A DNA stretch of 61,214 bases from RZYP01 sp050256135 (GCA_050256135.1 JBFWIF010000002.1:1-61214); one strand, 5' to 3'; positions 36,052-45,197 are shown, counted from the stretch's first letter. Translations and numbers: made by a program. The notes: generated by a model not told the origin, from the letters alone.

Positions 36052-37107
36052 ATGCTGATGATTAAAACGAATAAAAAATTACCCGGTATAATATTTTGTG
36101 TTATCTTGGGAATGCCAGCTTGGTTTCTGGGTAATATGTTTCCGATTGTTGGGAGTCCTGTGATAGGAATTATTATTGGTATGTTGGTAACGATGTTTTT
36201 CCCGAAGGTGTTAAATACTAACCCGTTTGCAAATCTTTTTCCAGAAAGATATTTTGAGGATGGCGTAAAATATACGTCAAAAAAAATACTGCAGTATTCA
36301 ATAATTCTTCTTGGCTTCAGCATGAATCTTTTTCACGTATTGAAAGTTGGAACGGAATCATTATCTATCATAGTATGTACACTTACGGCTTCCTTTATTA
36401 CAGCCTATTTTGTAGGAAAAATGCTGGGACTTGACGGAAAAATGACTACTTTGATAGGTGTCGGTACTTCTATTTGCGGTGGTTCTGCGATTGCGGCAAC
36501 GGCACCGGTAATAAAGGCAAAAGATGTAGAAGTTGCGCATGCGATTTCTACTATCTTTCTTTTTAATATCATTGCTGTGTTTATTTTTCCTGTGTTAGGT
36601 GCTTTCTTTGGTATGGGTGATATTGGTTTTGGCATGTGGGCGGGGACGGCTATTAATGATACATCGTCAGTTGTAGCGGCTGGTGCAGCTTGGAGCAATA
36701 TGGCAGGTAATGACAAGGCTCTTGCGTATGCGACAATAGTCAAACTGACAAGAACATTGATGATTGTGCCTATAACTTTATTATTGGCATTATATACTGC
36801 ACGCAATACAAAAAAAGAACAGAATGCTGCAGAAAGTTTTAGTATTGCCAGTGTTTTTCCTTGGTTTGTGCTTTGGTTTCTTGTAACAGCCTTACTGAAT
36901 ACATTTTTAGGATTGGGGGAAGTATCGAATACTTTTGTTATTATTGGCAAGTATATGATTGTGATGGCAATGGTTGCTATAGGTCTTAATACAGATTTAA
37001 TGAAATTGATTAAAAATGGATTTAAACCTATCTTTCTTGGTGTTTGCTGTTGGAGTGCTGTTGCTATTGTGTCATTATTAGTTCAAAGAATTATTGGTAT
37101 ATGGTAA
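36052..37107 (+). CDS. YeiH-family putative sulfate/sulfite exporter (UPF0324)
   Basis: 351-residue membrane protein with about ten hydrophobic segments. The family features are GVGTSICGGSAIAATAPVI (about 134-152) and WAGTAINDTSSVVAAG (about 196-211), two half-sites of an inverted-repeat transporter fold. Database annotation of the family as sulfate exporter rests on limited evidence. The divergent LysR gene is the likely regulator. GAGAGGGG precedes the ATG; a second ATG two codons on is possible. Confidence 0.9.
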   Translation: MLMIKTNKKLPGIIFCVILGMPAWFLGNMFPIVGSPVIGIIIGMLVTMFFPKVLNTNPFANLFPERYFEDGVKYTSKKILQYSIILLGFSMNLFHVLKVGTESLSIIVCTLTASFITAYFVGKMLGLDGKMTTLIGVGTSICGGSAIAATAPVIKAKDVEVAHAISTIFLFNIIAVFIFPVLGAFFGMGDIGFGMWAGTAINDTSSVVAAGAAWSNMAGNDKALAYATIVKLTRTLMIVPITLLLALYTARNTKKEQNAAESFSIASVFPWFVLWFLVTALLNTFLGLGEVSNTFVIIGKYMIVMAMVAIGLNTDLMKLIKNGFKPIFLGVCCWSAVAIVSLLVQRIIGIW

Positions 37108-37120
37108 AGGTTTCTTCATG

Positions 37121-37168
37121 CAAAAGAGCATTTCACGCTAAAAATAAACGCGAAATGCTCTTTTGTGT
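37121..37168. terminator. Bidirectional terminator between yeiH and trpB2
   Basis: 14-bp exact arms CAAAAGAGCATTTC (37121-37134) and GAAATGCTCTTTTG (37152-37165). The stem is A/T-rich at its base on both sides, so it can act in both directions. Confidence 0.85.
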
Positions 37169-37174
37169 TTTAGT

Positions 37175-38554
37175 TTATTTGTTATCGCTTACTTCTGGCA
37201 AACCAGCAAAACTTTTTGCCAGATCTTCGTCACTTGGAATATAGTCAGTCATCGTTTTTTCATTAAAAGCGTTATAGGCGGTCATATCAAAATAACCGGT
37301 GCCGGTTAAACCAAACAAAATAGTTTTTGCTTCACCTGATTCTTTGCATTTCAGTGCTTCATCAATAGCGCCGCGAATGGCGTGGGCAGATTCAGGAGCA
37401 GGAAGGATAGTTTCCTGCTTGGCGAATAAAACAGCAGCTTCGAACACTTTTGTCTGTTCGTAAGAAACTGCTTCCATAAATCCATCATGATATAATTTGG
37501 ACAGAATTGGTGACATACCATGATATCTCAGACCACCGGCATGGCTGGGTGAAGGCATGAAGCCGCTGCCAAGTGTATACATTTTTGCCAAAGGAGTTAC
37601 CTTGCCGGTATCACAGAAGTCATAAGCATAGCGCCCGCGAGTAAACGAAGGGCAGGAAGCAGGCTCTACAGCGACAATCCGCGGTGATGCTTTGCCGAGA
37701 AGCTTATCTTGCATGAAAGGAGCAATCAGACCGCCGAGGTTTGAGCCGCCGCCGGCACAGCCTATAACGACATCAGGATATTCATCCAACAGCTCTAAGG
37801 CAAGTTTTGACTCGAGACCGATGATGGACTGGTGTAGAAGTACCTGGTTTAAAACTGAACCAAGAACATAACGACAACCTGGAGTGGTAACGGCTTTTTC
37901 AACTGCCTCAGAGATAGCACAGCCAAGACTGCCGCCCGTCAGAGGGTCATTTTCAAGAATGCTGCGACCTACATTTGTTGTATTGCTTGGACTAGGTATA
38001 ACGTTAGCCCCAAAAGTTTGCATAACGATTTTTCTGAATGGTTTTTGCTCGTATGAGCACTTTACCATATAAACTGTGAGTGGAATGTTGTAATAAGAAC
38101 ATGCCTCAGCTAAAGCGGTTCCCCATTGCCCGGCACCGGTTTCGGTGGTTAGGCTTGTCAAACCTTGCTCCTTGGCATAGTAGACTTGGGCAATTGCTGA
38201 ATTCAGTTTGTGACTGCCTGAAGTATTGTTGCCCTCAAATTTGTAATAAATTTTAGCTGGCGTTCCTAATGCTTTTTCCAGATTATAGGCTCTGATTAAT
38301 GGAGAAGGACGGTACATTTTGTAGAAGTCCTGTATTTCTTCAGGTATATCAAAATATCTGGTGTCATTGTCCATTTCTTGCGCAGCTAACTTTTCACAAA
38401 AGACTGGGTGGAGGTCTGTTTCTTTGATTGGTTGCATTGTTGCCGGATTGAGCATGGAATCTGGTTTTTCTTTCATGTCTGCTCTGAGATTGTACCATTG
38501 TTTTGGCATTTGTTCTTCTGTAAGATATAGTCTGTGCGGGATTTTCTTCAACAT
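37175..38554 (-). CDS. TrpB2-type tryptophan synthase beta-like protein
   Basis: 459-residue PLP enzyme of the TrpB2 branch, longer than TrpB1 (about 400). It has the PLP-binding Lys in NTSGSHKLNSA, ETGAGQWG, and the phosphate loop GCAGGGSNLGG. TrpB2 proteins condense indole or indole-like substrates with serine and are often found without trpA, as here. ATG 38554 is used because AAAGGGG lies seven bases upstream; an earlier in-frame ATG has no such support. The leader carries a tryptophan T-box, so expression rises when tRNA-Trp is uncharged. That supports tryptophan formation, probably by indole salvage. Confidence 0.92.
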   Translation of the reverse strand: MLKKIPHRLYLTEEQMPKQWYNLRADMKEKPDSMLNPATMQPIKETDLHPVFCEKLAAQEMDNDTRYFDIPEEIQDFYKMYRPSPLIRAYNLEKALGTPAKIYYKFEGNNTSGSHKLNSAIAQVYYAKEQGLTSLTTETGAGQWGTALAEACSYYNIPLTVYMVKCSYEQKPFRKIVMQTFGANVIPSPSNTTNVGRSILENDPLTGGSLGCAISEAVEKAVTTPGCRYVLGSVLNQVLLHQSIIGLESKLALELLDEYPDVVIGCAGGGSNLGGLIAPFMQDKLLGKASPRIVAVEPASCPSFTRGRYAYDFCDTGKVTPLAKMYTLGSGFMPSPSHAGGLRYHGMSPILSKLYHDGFMEAVSYEQTKVFEAAVLFAKQETILPAPESAHAIRGAIDEALKCKESGEAKTILFGLTGTGYFDMTAYNAFNEKTMTDYIPSDEDLAKSFAGLPEVSDNK

Positions 38555-38609
38555 ATTTATGCCCCTTTCTTTTGATAACAACTTAAATTTGTTTTCACAG
38601 AATGAAAAT

Positions 38610-38895
38610 AAAAAGGCTTTTGTCTCAGTATTTTTACTGAGACAAAAGCCTTAATTAGCTTCTGCGGTACCACTCAATTTGGTGCAAAGCACCCGCTTGT
38701 TCCATATACTGACATATATGCTCCCTTGCTAACGGGCGGAGATTCCGTTGGGTATTACTAGGCGCAAGACGCTTTTCTTCCCACCCTCATAAGTCCATTC
38801 AATACAGCCGTTATTACTGCAATTTCAGCTTCTGCAGCTCTCTGAAAATAAATAGCTATATTTACTATTCTTATTCCTCGGTTTACCTTTATTGT
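38610..38895 (-). promoter_or_regulatory. T-box riboswitch, tryptophan specific (specifier UGG)
   Basis: Read on the minus strand: the AG-bulge CAGAGAGCTGCAG (near 38845-38833), specifier TGG at 38797-38795 flanked by GAA and A, then CTTAT pairing with ATAAG at the stem base. The T-box GAGTGGTACCGCAG lies near 38676-38663. The terminator stem (38652-38613, AAGGCTTTTGTCTCAGTA and its complement) is followed by TTTTTA. UGG is the Trp codon, matching trpB2. Confidence 0.93.
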
Positions 38896-38900
38896 TAAGT

Positions 38901-38929
38901 AATATATTACTATTAATAAACATTGTCAA
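38901..38929 (-). promoter_or_regulatory. Promoter of the trpB2 T-box transcript
   Basis: On the minus strand TTGACA (38929-38924), 17-base spacer, TATATT (38906-38901). Confidence 0.78.
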
Positions 38930-39041
38930 CCTTTTTTTGTGACATGTTTGTTATAGAATGTGAAGCATATTGTTTATTTTGACTGCAATCTATAAATATT
39001 AGTAAAAAGCAGAGAGTTGCGAAAAAAAGTTGACAAAATAC

Positions 39042-39070
39042 TTGACACTTGCCGACGCTGGTGTTACACT
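39042..39070 (+). promoter_or_regulatory. Promoter of the cstA T-box transcript
   Basis: TTGACA at 39042-39047, 17-base spacer, TACACT at 39065-39070. It is divergent from the trpB2 promoter, with about 110 bases between the two -35 boxes. Confidence 0.7.
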
Positions 39071-39094
39071 TCTTTTCAACAGAATATATAAATG

Positions 39095-39370
39095 CTATGA
39101 ACAGAATATGAAATAAGAGACCTTTTCTACAGAGAGCCAGCGCGTGGTGTGAGTTGGCGTAAAGCTTTTATTTTGATCATCTGAGAGCAGCATGCTGAAT
39201 TTTTAGTAGGCAGTGTCCGGTTTTCTACCGTTAAAAAGAAGCGTATTCGGAAAATTTTCCTGATATGACAGAGCTGGCTGAGCAATCAGCAAATGAAGTG
39301 GTAACGCGGAGGTTTAACCCTCGTCTTCAATTACGCTAACGCGTATTGAGGACGAGGGTTTTTGTTTTTG
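39095..39370 (+). promoter_or_regulatory. T-box riboswitch before cstA, probably isoleucine (AUC), possibly leucine (UUG)
   Basis: AG-bulge ACAGAGAGCCAGC (39130-39142), T-box GAAGTGGTAACGCGG (39295-39309) and terminator stem (39316-39360, AACCCTCGTC / GACGAGGGTT) followed by TTTTTGTTTTTG. The specifier is less certain than in the other leaders: ATC at 39176-39178 is followed by A and TCTG, which can pair with CAGA upstream; TTG at 39173-39175 followed by A is an alternative. Either reading makes the unit responsive to a branched-chain amino acid. Confidence 0.85.
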
Positions 39371-39480
39371 ACTCGGCAAAGTATGACAAAACCTGCTTAA
39401 TATTCTGTTAATAGCGGCTTACTGAAAAATGAGTGCAGCATTTTCCGTAAGCAAAAAATCTGAAAGGAAGTAGTTTGACT

Positions 39481-41175
39481 ATGAATGGTTTGACGTTGTT
39501 AGGAATTGCTCTTTTGGTATGTTTAAGTGGTTATTTTATTTATGGCCGCTGGCTGACGAAAATTTGGGGAATTGACCCGAAAGCAAAAACGCCTGCTTAT
39601 CTTTTTGAAGACGGCAACGATTATGTTCCATCCTCTAAATTTACTGTTTTTGCTCATCAATTTTCGTCCATCACTGGTGCCGGCCCTGTAACCGGACCGA
39701 TTATTGCTGCAATGTTCGGCTGGGTGCCTGTTATGTTGTGGCTAATGGTTGGCGGTATCTTTTTTGGAGCAGTACAAGATTTTACAGCTCTTTATGCTTC
39801 GGTGAAAAACGAAGGTAAGTCAATGGGGATGCTTATTGAAAAGTATATAGGTCGTACAGGAAAGCGCATGTTCTTGCTATTTTCATGGTTATTTACTCTT
39901 TTAATTACTGCTGCTTTTGCTGATATAGTTGCTCGTACTTTTAATGGCTTTACGGCTAGCGGGTCTCTTGCAACACCGAATGCCGCGGCTGCATCCATTT
40001 CTATGTTGTATATAGTAGTTGCCATTTTCTTCGGCTTGTTTTTAAAGAAGTTTCCGTTGTCCGAAAAACCAAAATTAGCAGTTGGGATTATTCTTATCAT
40101 AGGTATGCTGGCAGCAGGCATTACATACCCGATGTATTTTGATAAGACCACCTGGATTTACGTCGTTTTTGCCTATATGTTTATGGCGGCAGTTATGCCG
40201 ATGTGGCTGCTAATGGAACCGCGGGATTATTTAAGCTCATTTTTGTTGCTTGGCATGATTGCCAGCGGTGTAATTGGCGTAGTTTTTACAAATCCGACGA
40301 TTGAACTTGCGCCGTTTAATGGTTTTGAAGTAAACGGTAAACCGTTGTTTCCAATTCTTTTTATTACGATTGCTTGCGGCGCTGTTTCTGGTTTTCATAG
40401 TTTGGTTTCATCTGGTACATCTTCTAAGACTGTTTCCAATGAAAAAGACATGTTGTTCATTGGCTATGGCTCTATGCTGATCGAAACAATTCTGGCAGTT
40501 GTTTCTCTGATCGTTGTTGGTGCTGCGGCTACTGGCGGTGTAATGCCGAAAGGAACTCCTTTCCAGATTTTTTCTGCTTCTGTTGGCAATTTCTTGTCAA
40601 TGTTTGGATTATCAAAGCATATTGCAACCTGTGTGATTACAATGTGTGTTTCTGCACTGGCGTTAACAACGCTGGATTCAGTAGGGCGTATCGGACGTAT
40701 GTGTTTTCAGGAATTATTTACCGGTAACACAACAGATCCGTCTAAAATGTCAGCTTTTCAACGTCTTATGACTAACAAATATTTTGCAACAATTATAACT
40801 TTGTTTTTCGGATATTTACTCTCTATGGGTGGTTATATGAATGTTTGGCCGTTATTTGGAGCAGCTAATCAGCTCTGTTCGGCGTTGGTTCTTATTGCAC
40901 TGGCTGTTTTTCTTAAAGTTACGGGGCGTGAGGGCAAGATGCTCTATATACCAATGTTTTTTATGTTCTGTGCTACGATTATAGCTCTTATGATGTCAAT
41001 TTATGGTATTGTAAAGAAATTCCTAGCTACCGGTGCTTTTTCGTTCCTGACTGACGGTTTGCAGTTAATTATGGCGATTGCCTTAATTGTTCTGGCATTG
41101 CTTATAGCTTCACAAAGCGTAAGAAAATTATTTAATTCTGAAGCGGAAGCAGATATTATTTCTTCAAACAGTTAG
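39481..41175 (+). CDS. cstA: CstA-family carbon starvation / peptide or pyruvate transporter
   Basis: 564-residue membrane protein with about 15-16 hydrophobic segments. The CstA family features are seen: FAHQFSSITGAGPVTGP (about 50-66), GWVPVMLWL, VSGFHSLVSSGTSSKT (about 305-320), and LTTLDSVGRIGR. E. coli CstA and BtsT take up peptides and pyruvate. The short length fits Bacillota members. ATG 39481 is preferred to TTG 39475 since GAAAGGAAG is then ten bases away. T-box control by a branched-chain amino acid suggests it imports peptides or the amino acid itself here. Confidence 0.92.
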   Translation: MNGLTLLGIALLVCLSGYFIYGRWLTKIWGIDPKAKTPAYLFEDGNDYVPSSKFTVFAHQFSSITGAGPVTGPIIAAMFGWVPVMLWLMVGGIFFGAVQDFTALYASVKNEGKSMGMLIEKYIGRTGKRMFLLFSWLFTLLITAAFADIVARTFNGFTASGSLATPNAAAASISMLYIVVAIFFGLFLKKFPLSEKPKLAVGIILIIGMLAAGITYPMYFDKTTWIYVVFAYMFMAAVMPMWLLMEPRDYLSSFLLLGMIASGVIGVVFTNPTIELAPFNGFEVNGKPLFPILFITIACGAVSGFHSLVSSGTSSKTVSNEKDMLFIGYGSMLIETILAVVSLIVVGAAATGGVMPKGTPFQIFSASVGNFLSMFGLSKHIATCVITMCVSALALTTLDSVGRIGRMCFQELFTGNTTDPSKMSAFQRLMTNKYFATIITLFFGYLLSMGGYMNVWPLFGAANQLCSALVLIALAVFLKVTGREGKMLYIPMFFMFCATIIALMMSIYGIVKKFLATGAFSFLTDGLQLIMAIALIVLALLIASQSVRKLFNSEAEADIISSNS

Positions 41176-41230
41176 TAATATGCTTAACGCTATTGTTTTT
41201 AGCATTTAATAAATTGTTTTTTATATTCTC

Positions 41231-41273
41231 AAGTAAGAGACGAAATACATAAAATGTATTTCGTCTCTTACTT
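41231..41273 (+). terminator. Terminator after cstA, 20-bp perfect stem
   Basis: Arms 41231-41250 and 41254-41273 (AAGTAAGAGACGAAATACAT and complement) with an AAA loop. The T-run after it is weak. Confidence 0.82.
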
Positions 41274-41486
41274 CGTTTAATCTGAATATTTCCTGATTCC
41301 CTCTAAATTGTTTTAGATAGCTGATTAAATTCCTATGTTTAATGGCAATTCCTTATATAATGTCTGGCCCAGTGTTTTATGACTGATTATTTTGGACGCA
41401 GGTCTTTTTATAGCATTGTCTATAATCTTCTGCCGATAAGTTTCTAGATGAAATGTTGTGTTTTGGTGATTTTATCATTAGTAACT
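41274..41486. other. Intergenic region before the MFS gene
   Basis: About 210 bases without ORF, RNA gene or clear repeat on either strand that I can support; ends at the MFS promoter. Confidence 0.5.
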
Positions 41487-41516
41487 TTGGAAAGATTGAT
41501 TGAGAAGTGGTATAAT
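41487..41516 (+). promoter_or_regulatory. Promoter of the MFS gene
   Basis: TTGGAA at 41487-41492, 18-base spacer, TATAAT at 41511-41516, about 30 bases before the ATG. Confidence 0.65.
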
Positions 41517-41546
41517 TGTGAGGATTAGTTCGACGGAGATGAAAAA

Positions 41547-42794
41547 ATGGTTCTTAAAAGTACCGATGAAAGTGTAAATAGTACAGTAAATATTAATTGG
41601 AAAAGGAATTTAATAGTTTTGTGGGCAGGAGTTTTCCTGACTTGTGCAAGTTATACCATGGTTGTTCCTTTTCTTCCCCTCTATTTGCTGCAGGAACTTG
41701 GAGTTTCGGCATCGTCAGTCAATATTTGGGCTGGAACAATTTTTTCGGTGACCTTTTTGGGCTCTGCGATTATGGCTCCATACTGGGGTGCAATGGCGGA
41801 TAGGGTTGGACAGAAGAAAATGGCGATACGTGCTGGCTTTGGACTAGCTATTTGTTATAGTCTTTCTTCAATGGCGCAAACACCTCACCAACTACTGGCG
41901 GTAAGGGCATTGACCGGCTTTATCAGTGGTTTTGTACCTGCATCAATGGCATTATGTTCTTCGACGCTGCCCGCTGAAAAACTTGGCTGGGGTATGGGCT
42001 GGATGCAGGCTGCTGTAGCAAGCGGTGGTGTTATAGGACCGTTAATTGGCGGCTATGTCAGCGACTGGTTTGGAATGCGGTTTTCTTTTTATGTTGCGTC
42101 AGGAGCTTTAGCGCTGGCAACAGGCAGCGTTATTTATTATGTGCACGATATTGTGGACAGTGCAGCTAAAACAAGGGCAAAAAGAAGTGTGCTGGACGAT
42201 TTGCGTATGGCCGTAAAAAATAAAAAACTTTTATATATCATGGGGCTTTTCTTTTTGGTGCAATCCTGTCTTTTGATTATTCAGCCTCTTTTAACTATCT
42301 ATGTTAAAGAATTGATGGGTGGTATGGATGGTGTGGTTAAGGCTTCTGGTGTTGTGTTTTCACTAGCTGGCATTGCTGGTATTATGGCAGCACCTTTTTG
42401 GGGCAGGACTGGGCAAAAAGTTGGCTTTGCCAAAACGCTTTTTTTTGTTTTGGTTTGTGCAGGCTTGACCAATTTGTGTCAGGCTTTTGTCAGTAATATT
42501 TGGCAGTTTGGCTTAGTGCAATTTATTTTTGGACTCTTTTTGGCAGGAGCAGCACCGAATATTAACGCGGGTATAGTAAAGACAACGGATCCGCTTGTAC
42601 GAGGCAAGGCTTTTGGACTTGTGACAGCAGCTCAACAATTAGGCGGTGTAGTCGGACCCCTTGTCGGCGGCTTCATGGGAACATTTTTGGCTACGAAATA
42701 TATTTTGGTATTTACTGGGTTGGTTTTGATTATTACAGGATTGCATATTTATTTTACTAAGATAAGCAAGCACGGCGATAATGCAATTTGGTAA
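41547..42794 (+). CDS. MFS transporter, DHA1 drug-efflux type
   Basis: 415-residue major facilitator with about 12 membrane segments. The loop 2-3 motif is present (GAMADRVGQKKMAI, about residues 90-103) and GVIGPLIGGYVSDWFG (about 160-175) resembles motif C of proton-coupled drug exporters. It resembles multidrug exporters of Bacillota, but the substrate is not readable. The gene stands alone with its own promoter and no visible terminator before the next promoter. Confidence 0.88.
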   Translation: MVLKSTDESVNSTVNINWKRNLIVLWAGVFLTCASYTMVVPFLPLYLLQELGVSASSVNIWAGTIFSVTFLGSAIMAPYWGAMADRVGQKKMAIRAGFGLAICYSLSSMAQTPHQLLAVRALTGFISGFVPASMALCSSTLPAEKLGWGMGWMQAAVASGGVIGPLIGGYVSDWFGMRFSFYVASGALALATGSVIYYVHDIVDSAAKTRAKRSVLDDLRMAVKNKKLLYIMGLFFLVQSCLLIIQPLLTIYVKELMGGMDGVVKASGVVFSLAGIAGIMAAPFWGRTGQKVGFAKTLFFVLVCAGLTNLCQAFVSNIWQFGLVQFIFGLFLAGAAPNINAGIVKTTDPLVRGKAFGLVTAAQQLGGVVGPLVGGFMGTFLATKYILVFTGLVLIITGLHIYFTKISKHGDNAIW

Positions 42795-42821
42795 ATATAA
42801 GGTAAAAAAGGTTGATATTCA

Positions 42822-42850
42822 TTGACATAATTATGGAATTATTTAATAAT
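42822..42850 (+). promoter_or_regulatory. Promoter of the gamma carbonic anhydrase-like gene
   Basis: TTGACA at 42822-42827, 17-base spacer, AATAAT at 42845-42850. A transcript starting near 42857 excludes the earlier ATG codons at 42812 and 42833 as starts of the next gene. Confidence 0.65.
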
Positions 42851-42892
42851 AATTGTGCAAGAAACGATAAACTGAAAAGAAGGTGTGTAAAA

Positions 42893-43444
42893 GTGATTAA
42901 ATCTTTTAATGACATTTTACCGGAAATTGATAAGAAAGCTTGGGCGGCAGAAGATGCCGCTGTTATTGGAGCAGTAAAAATGAAAATGTTCAGCAGTGTC
43001 TGGTATAATTGTACGATTAGGGGAGATATTAATCGGATAGAAATAGGTGAATATAGCAACATTCAGGATAACAGCGTAATGCATGTTTCAGATACGCATG
43101 CTTGTATAGTTGGTGATTTCGTAACAGTCGGTCATGGAGCAGTGCTTCATGCATGTACAGTGGAAAATCATTGCTTGATTGGTATGAACGCGACTGTTTT
43201 AGACGGAGTAGTTATTGGAACAGGAAGCATTGTGGCAGCAGGTGCTGTAGTGACTAAAGGTACTATTGTTCCTCCTAATTCTCTGGTAGCGGGAGTCCCT
43301 GCTAAAGTTTTAAAGACAATGTCCGGTAATCATCTTGATGATATTCACGCACAAGCATTAAAGTACAAGTCTTTGTGGACAGAACGTTATAAACTGCTTC
43401 CGAATGCTGGCGGCGAAGTTTATGATGGACATAAGATAGTCTAA
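42893..43444 (+). CDS. Gamma carbonic anhydrase-family protein (left-handed beta-helix)
   Basis: 183-residue hexapeptide-repeat protein of the PaaY/YrdA/CamH type. Repeats run from about residue 18 to 145, and the three zinc-binding His are visible in VSDTHA, VGHGAVLHAC and the surrounding coils. Family members are carbonic anhydrases, thioesterases or acyl-carrier helpers, so the activity is open. GTG 42893 is chosen because it gives the family N-terminus, has AAGGTG upstream and lies after the predicted promoter. Confidence 0.88.
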   Translation: MIKSFNDILPEIDKKAWAAEDAAVIGAVKMKMFSSVWYNCTIRGDINRIEIGEYSNIQDNSVMHVSDTHACIVGDFVTVGHGAVLHACTVENHCLIGMNATVLDGVVIGTGSIVAAGAVVTKGTIVPPNSLVAGVPAKVLKTMSGNHLDDIHAQALKYKSLWTERYKLLPNAGGEVYDGHKIV

Positions 43445-43515
43445 AATATTAGATAAAATAGTCGGTAAGAAATTTGCAATAAAGGGATTTTTGGAGCGAA
43501 GGGTGATTCAATTAA

Positions 43516-44388
43516 ATGTCAAAAAAAAGCAATAAGTTCCTGAAAGTAAACAGCGCCGGAGATGGATATTTTGGACTTGGCAGGGGTATTGATTTCTCTG
43601 ATTTGCTCAATAGGATTGCGATAATCTTGGTTATTTTAACTTCAGTTGCGGCTACTGTCTACAAAAGTATGGCAGGCGCAGATTCAGAGACAAGTGCCTA
43701 TTTCGGACTTAATGTCGCTGCAGCAGTTCTATTTGCTTGGTTAATAGCACAGGAACTTGACCCTGACCGCAAACTTGGAGGCATTATCGGCGGGTTTGTT
43801 ACACTGATTTTGTCCTTAGTAATGGGCGTCGGTAATGTTATGGTTCTTTTGTGGCTGCTTTTTATTTTGCGGCTTTTGAGCAGGACATCGGGAGCACAAC
43901 ACAAAATTGGTGATAATGTTTTGATTTTGCTGCTAGCTTATTGGTTAAGCAAGGATGGATATTGGCTGTACCCTATTATGACAGGTATTGCCTATGTTCT
44001 GGAAAGTAGGCTGCCACGAGGCTATTTCCGCAGTCTTTATATGAGCGGTTTTGCGCTTGCTATAGTTGCATTAGCGGATATCACAAAACATTCTGTAACA
44101 ATAAGCGTTACCTATCTTTATATCATGGCGGTAGTTTTCATTTTTCTTTTGCCGGCTATTTCTTTGGCCGCATATACTCAATTTAAAGGGGATTATGACG
44201 GAAAAAGGATTTCGCCGCGACGTTTGCAAGCAGCGCAAGGAGCTTTTCTTGTTATTAGCTTCACTATAGCTTGGTTCCATGGAGATTCGCAAGCATTGAA
44301 TATGATTCCAGCCTGGTCTGCTGCAATTGGCGTCGGGATTTCTTTATTACATGCCGCAGTAAAAAATATGATTTTCAAGAAGAAATAA
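43516..44388 (+). CDS. Multi-pass membrane protein of unknown function
   Basis: 290 residues with a hydrophilic N-terminus (about 30) and about eight to nine hydrophobic segments. Conserved-looking polar points are AQELDPDRKLGG between helices 2 and 3 and QFKGDYDGKRISPRR between helices 7 and 8. I do not recognise the family. It lies 71 bases after the carbonic anhydrase-like gene and 20 bases before the cyclophilin gene, so it may be in one operon with both. Confidence 0.8.
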   Translation: MSKKSNKFLKVNSAGDGYFGLGRGIDFSDLLNRIAIILVILTSVAATVYKSMAGADSETSAYFGLNVAAAVLFAWLIAQELDPDRKLGGIIGGFVTLILSLVMGVGNVMVLLWLLFILRLLSRTSGAQHKIGDNVLILLLAYWLSKDGYWLYPIMTGIAYVLESRLPRGYFRSLYMSGFALAIVALADITKHSVTISVTYLYIMAVVFIFLLPAISLAAYTQFKGDYDGKRISPRRLQAAQGAFLVISFTIAWFHGDSQALNMIPAWSAAIGVGISLLHAAVKNMIFKKK

Positions 44389-44408
44389 TAATATTAGGAG
44401 AGAATGTA

Positions 44409-44879
44409 ATGACTGAAAACAGAAAGATAAGATTTAAAACAAACGTTGGGGAATTCATAGCGGAAATGTTTGAGGACAAAGCTCCTAAAACAACCGAAAA
44501 TTTTATTTCGTTGGTGGAAAAAGGATTTTATGATGGCATCATCTTTCACCGTGTTATTTATGGATTTATGATTCAAGGCGGAGATCCTACTGGAACTGGT
44601 ATGGGTGGACCTGGTTATAAGATAGCTGATGAATTCGGCGAAGGCTTGACTCATGATGATGAGGGATATTTGTCTATGGCTAATGCAGGACCAAATACAG
44701 GAGGCAGCCAATTTTTCATTACCTTAGCTCCAACCCCTTGGCTCAATGGACACCATGCAATTTTTGGCCGCGTTGTTGATGGTATGGAGGTTGTACGCAA
44801 AATAGGTGTAACTAGGACAGATTTCCGTGATCGTCCTCTGGAAGATGTAACAATGGAAACTGTTGAGGTCATAAAATAA
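44409..44879 (+). CDS. Cyclophilin-type peptidyl-prolyl isomerase
   Basis: 156-residue cytoplasmic cyclophilin that speeds proline isomerisation in folding. It shows GIIFHRVI with the catalytic Arg, IQGGDPTGTG, MANAGPNTGGSQFFIT and LNGHHAIFGRVVDG. No signal peptide is present. ATG 44409 has TAGGAGAG eight bases before it; the open frame upstream runs inside the previous gene and is not used. Confidence 0.95.
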   Translation: MTENRKIRFKTNVGEFIAEMFEDKAPKTTENFISLVEKGFYDGIIFHRVIYGFMIQGGDPTGTGMGGPGYKIADEFGEGLTHDDEGYLSMANAGPNTGGSQFFITLAPTPWLNGHHAIFGRVVDGMEVVRKIGVTRTDFRDRPLEDVTMETVEVIK

Positions 44880-44880
44880 G

Positions 44881-45129
44881 TTGTCTTCATATGTATATGT
44901 GCTACGTTGTGGTGATGGTTCGCTTTATACAGGGTGGACTAACGATCTCAAGCAAAGACTTGCGGCACATCAAAGCGGTAAAGGTGCTAAATATACCAGA
45001 GGTAGATTGCCGATTGAAATGGTTTATTATGAAGAGGTGGCTGATAAATCAGCAGCTCTCCAAAGAGAAAATGAAATTAAGAAGTTGAAAAAGGCAGAAA
45101 AAGAATTTTTGATAAATCAATTAAGATAA
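44881..45129 (+). CDS. GIY-YIG nuclease-domain protein (UPF0213/YhbQ-like)
   Basis: 82-residue single-domain GIY-YIG protein. YVYVLRCGDGSLYTGWT carries the paired Tyr motif, and R and H residues of the active site follow in LKQRLAAHQSG; KYTRGR and ENEIKKLKK are also typical. The start is TTG directly after the cyclophilin stop. E. coli YhbQ is linked to DNA repair; the role here is not known. Confidence 0.88.
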   Translation: MSSYVYVLRCGDGSLYTGWTNDLKQRLAAHQSGKGAKYTRGRLPIEMVYYEEVADKSAALQRENEIKKLKKAEKEFLINQLR

Positions 45130-45197
45130 TTCTGACTAAAGACAAATATAGGACATTGTTAAATTTTTCCAAAAGTGTAAATAATGTTTTATTTGTC

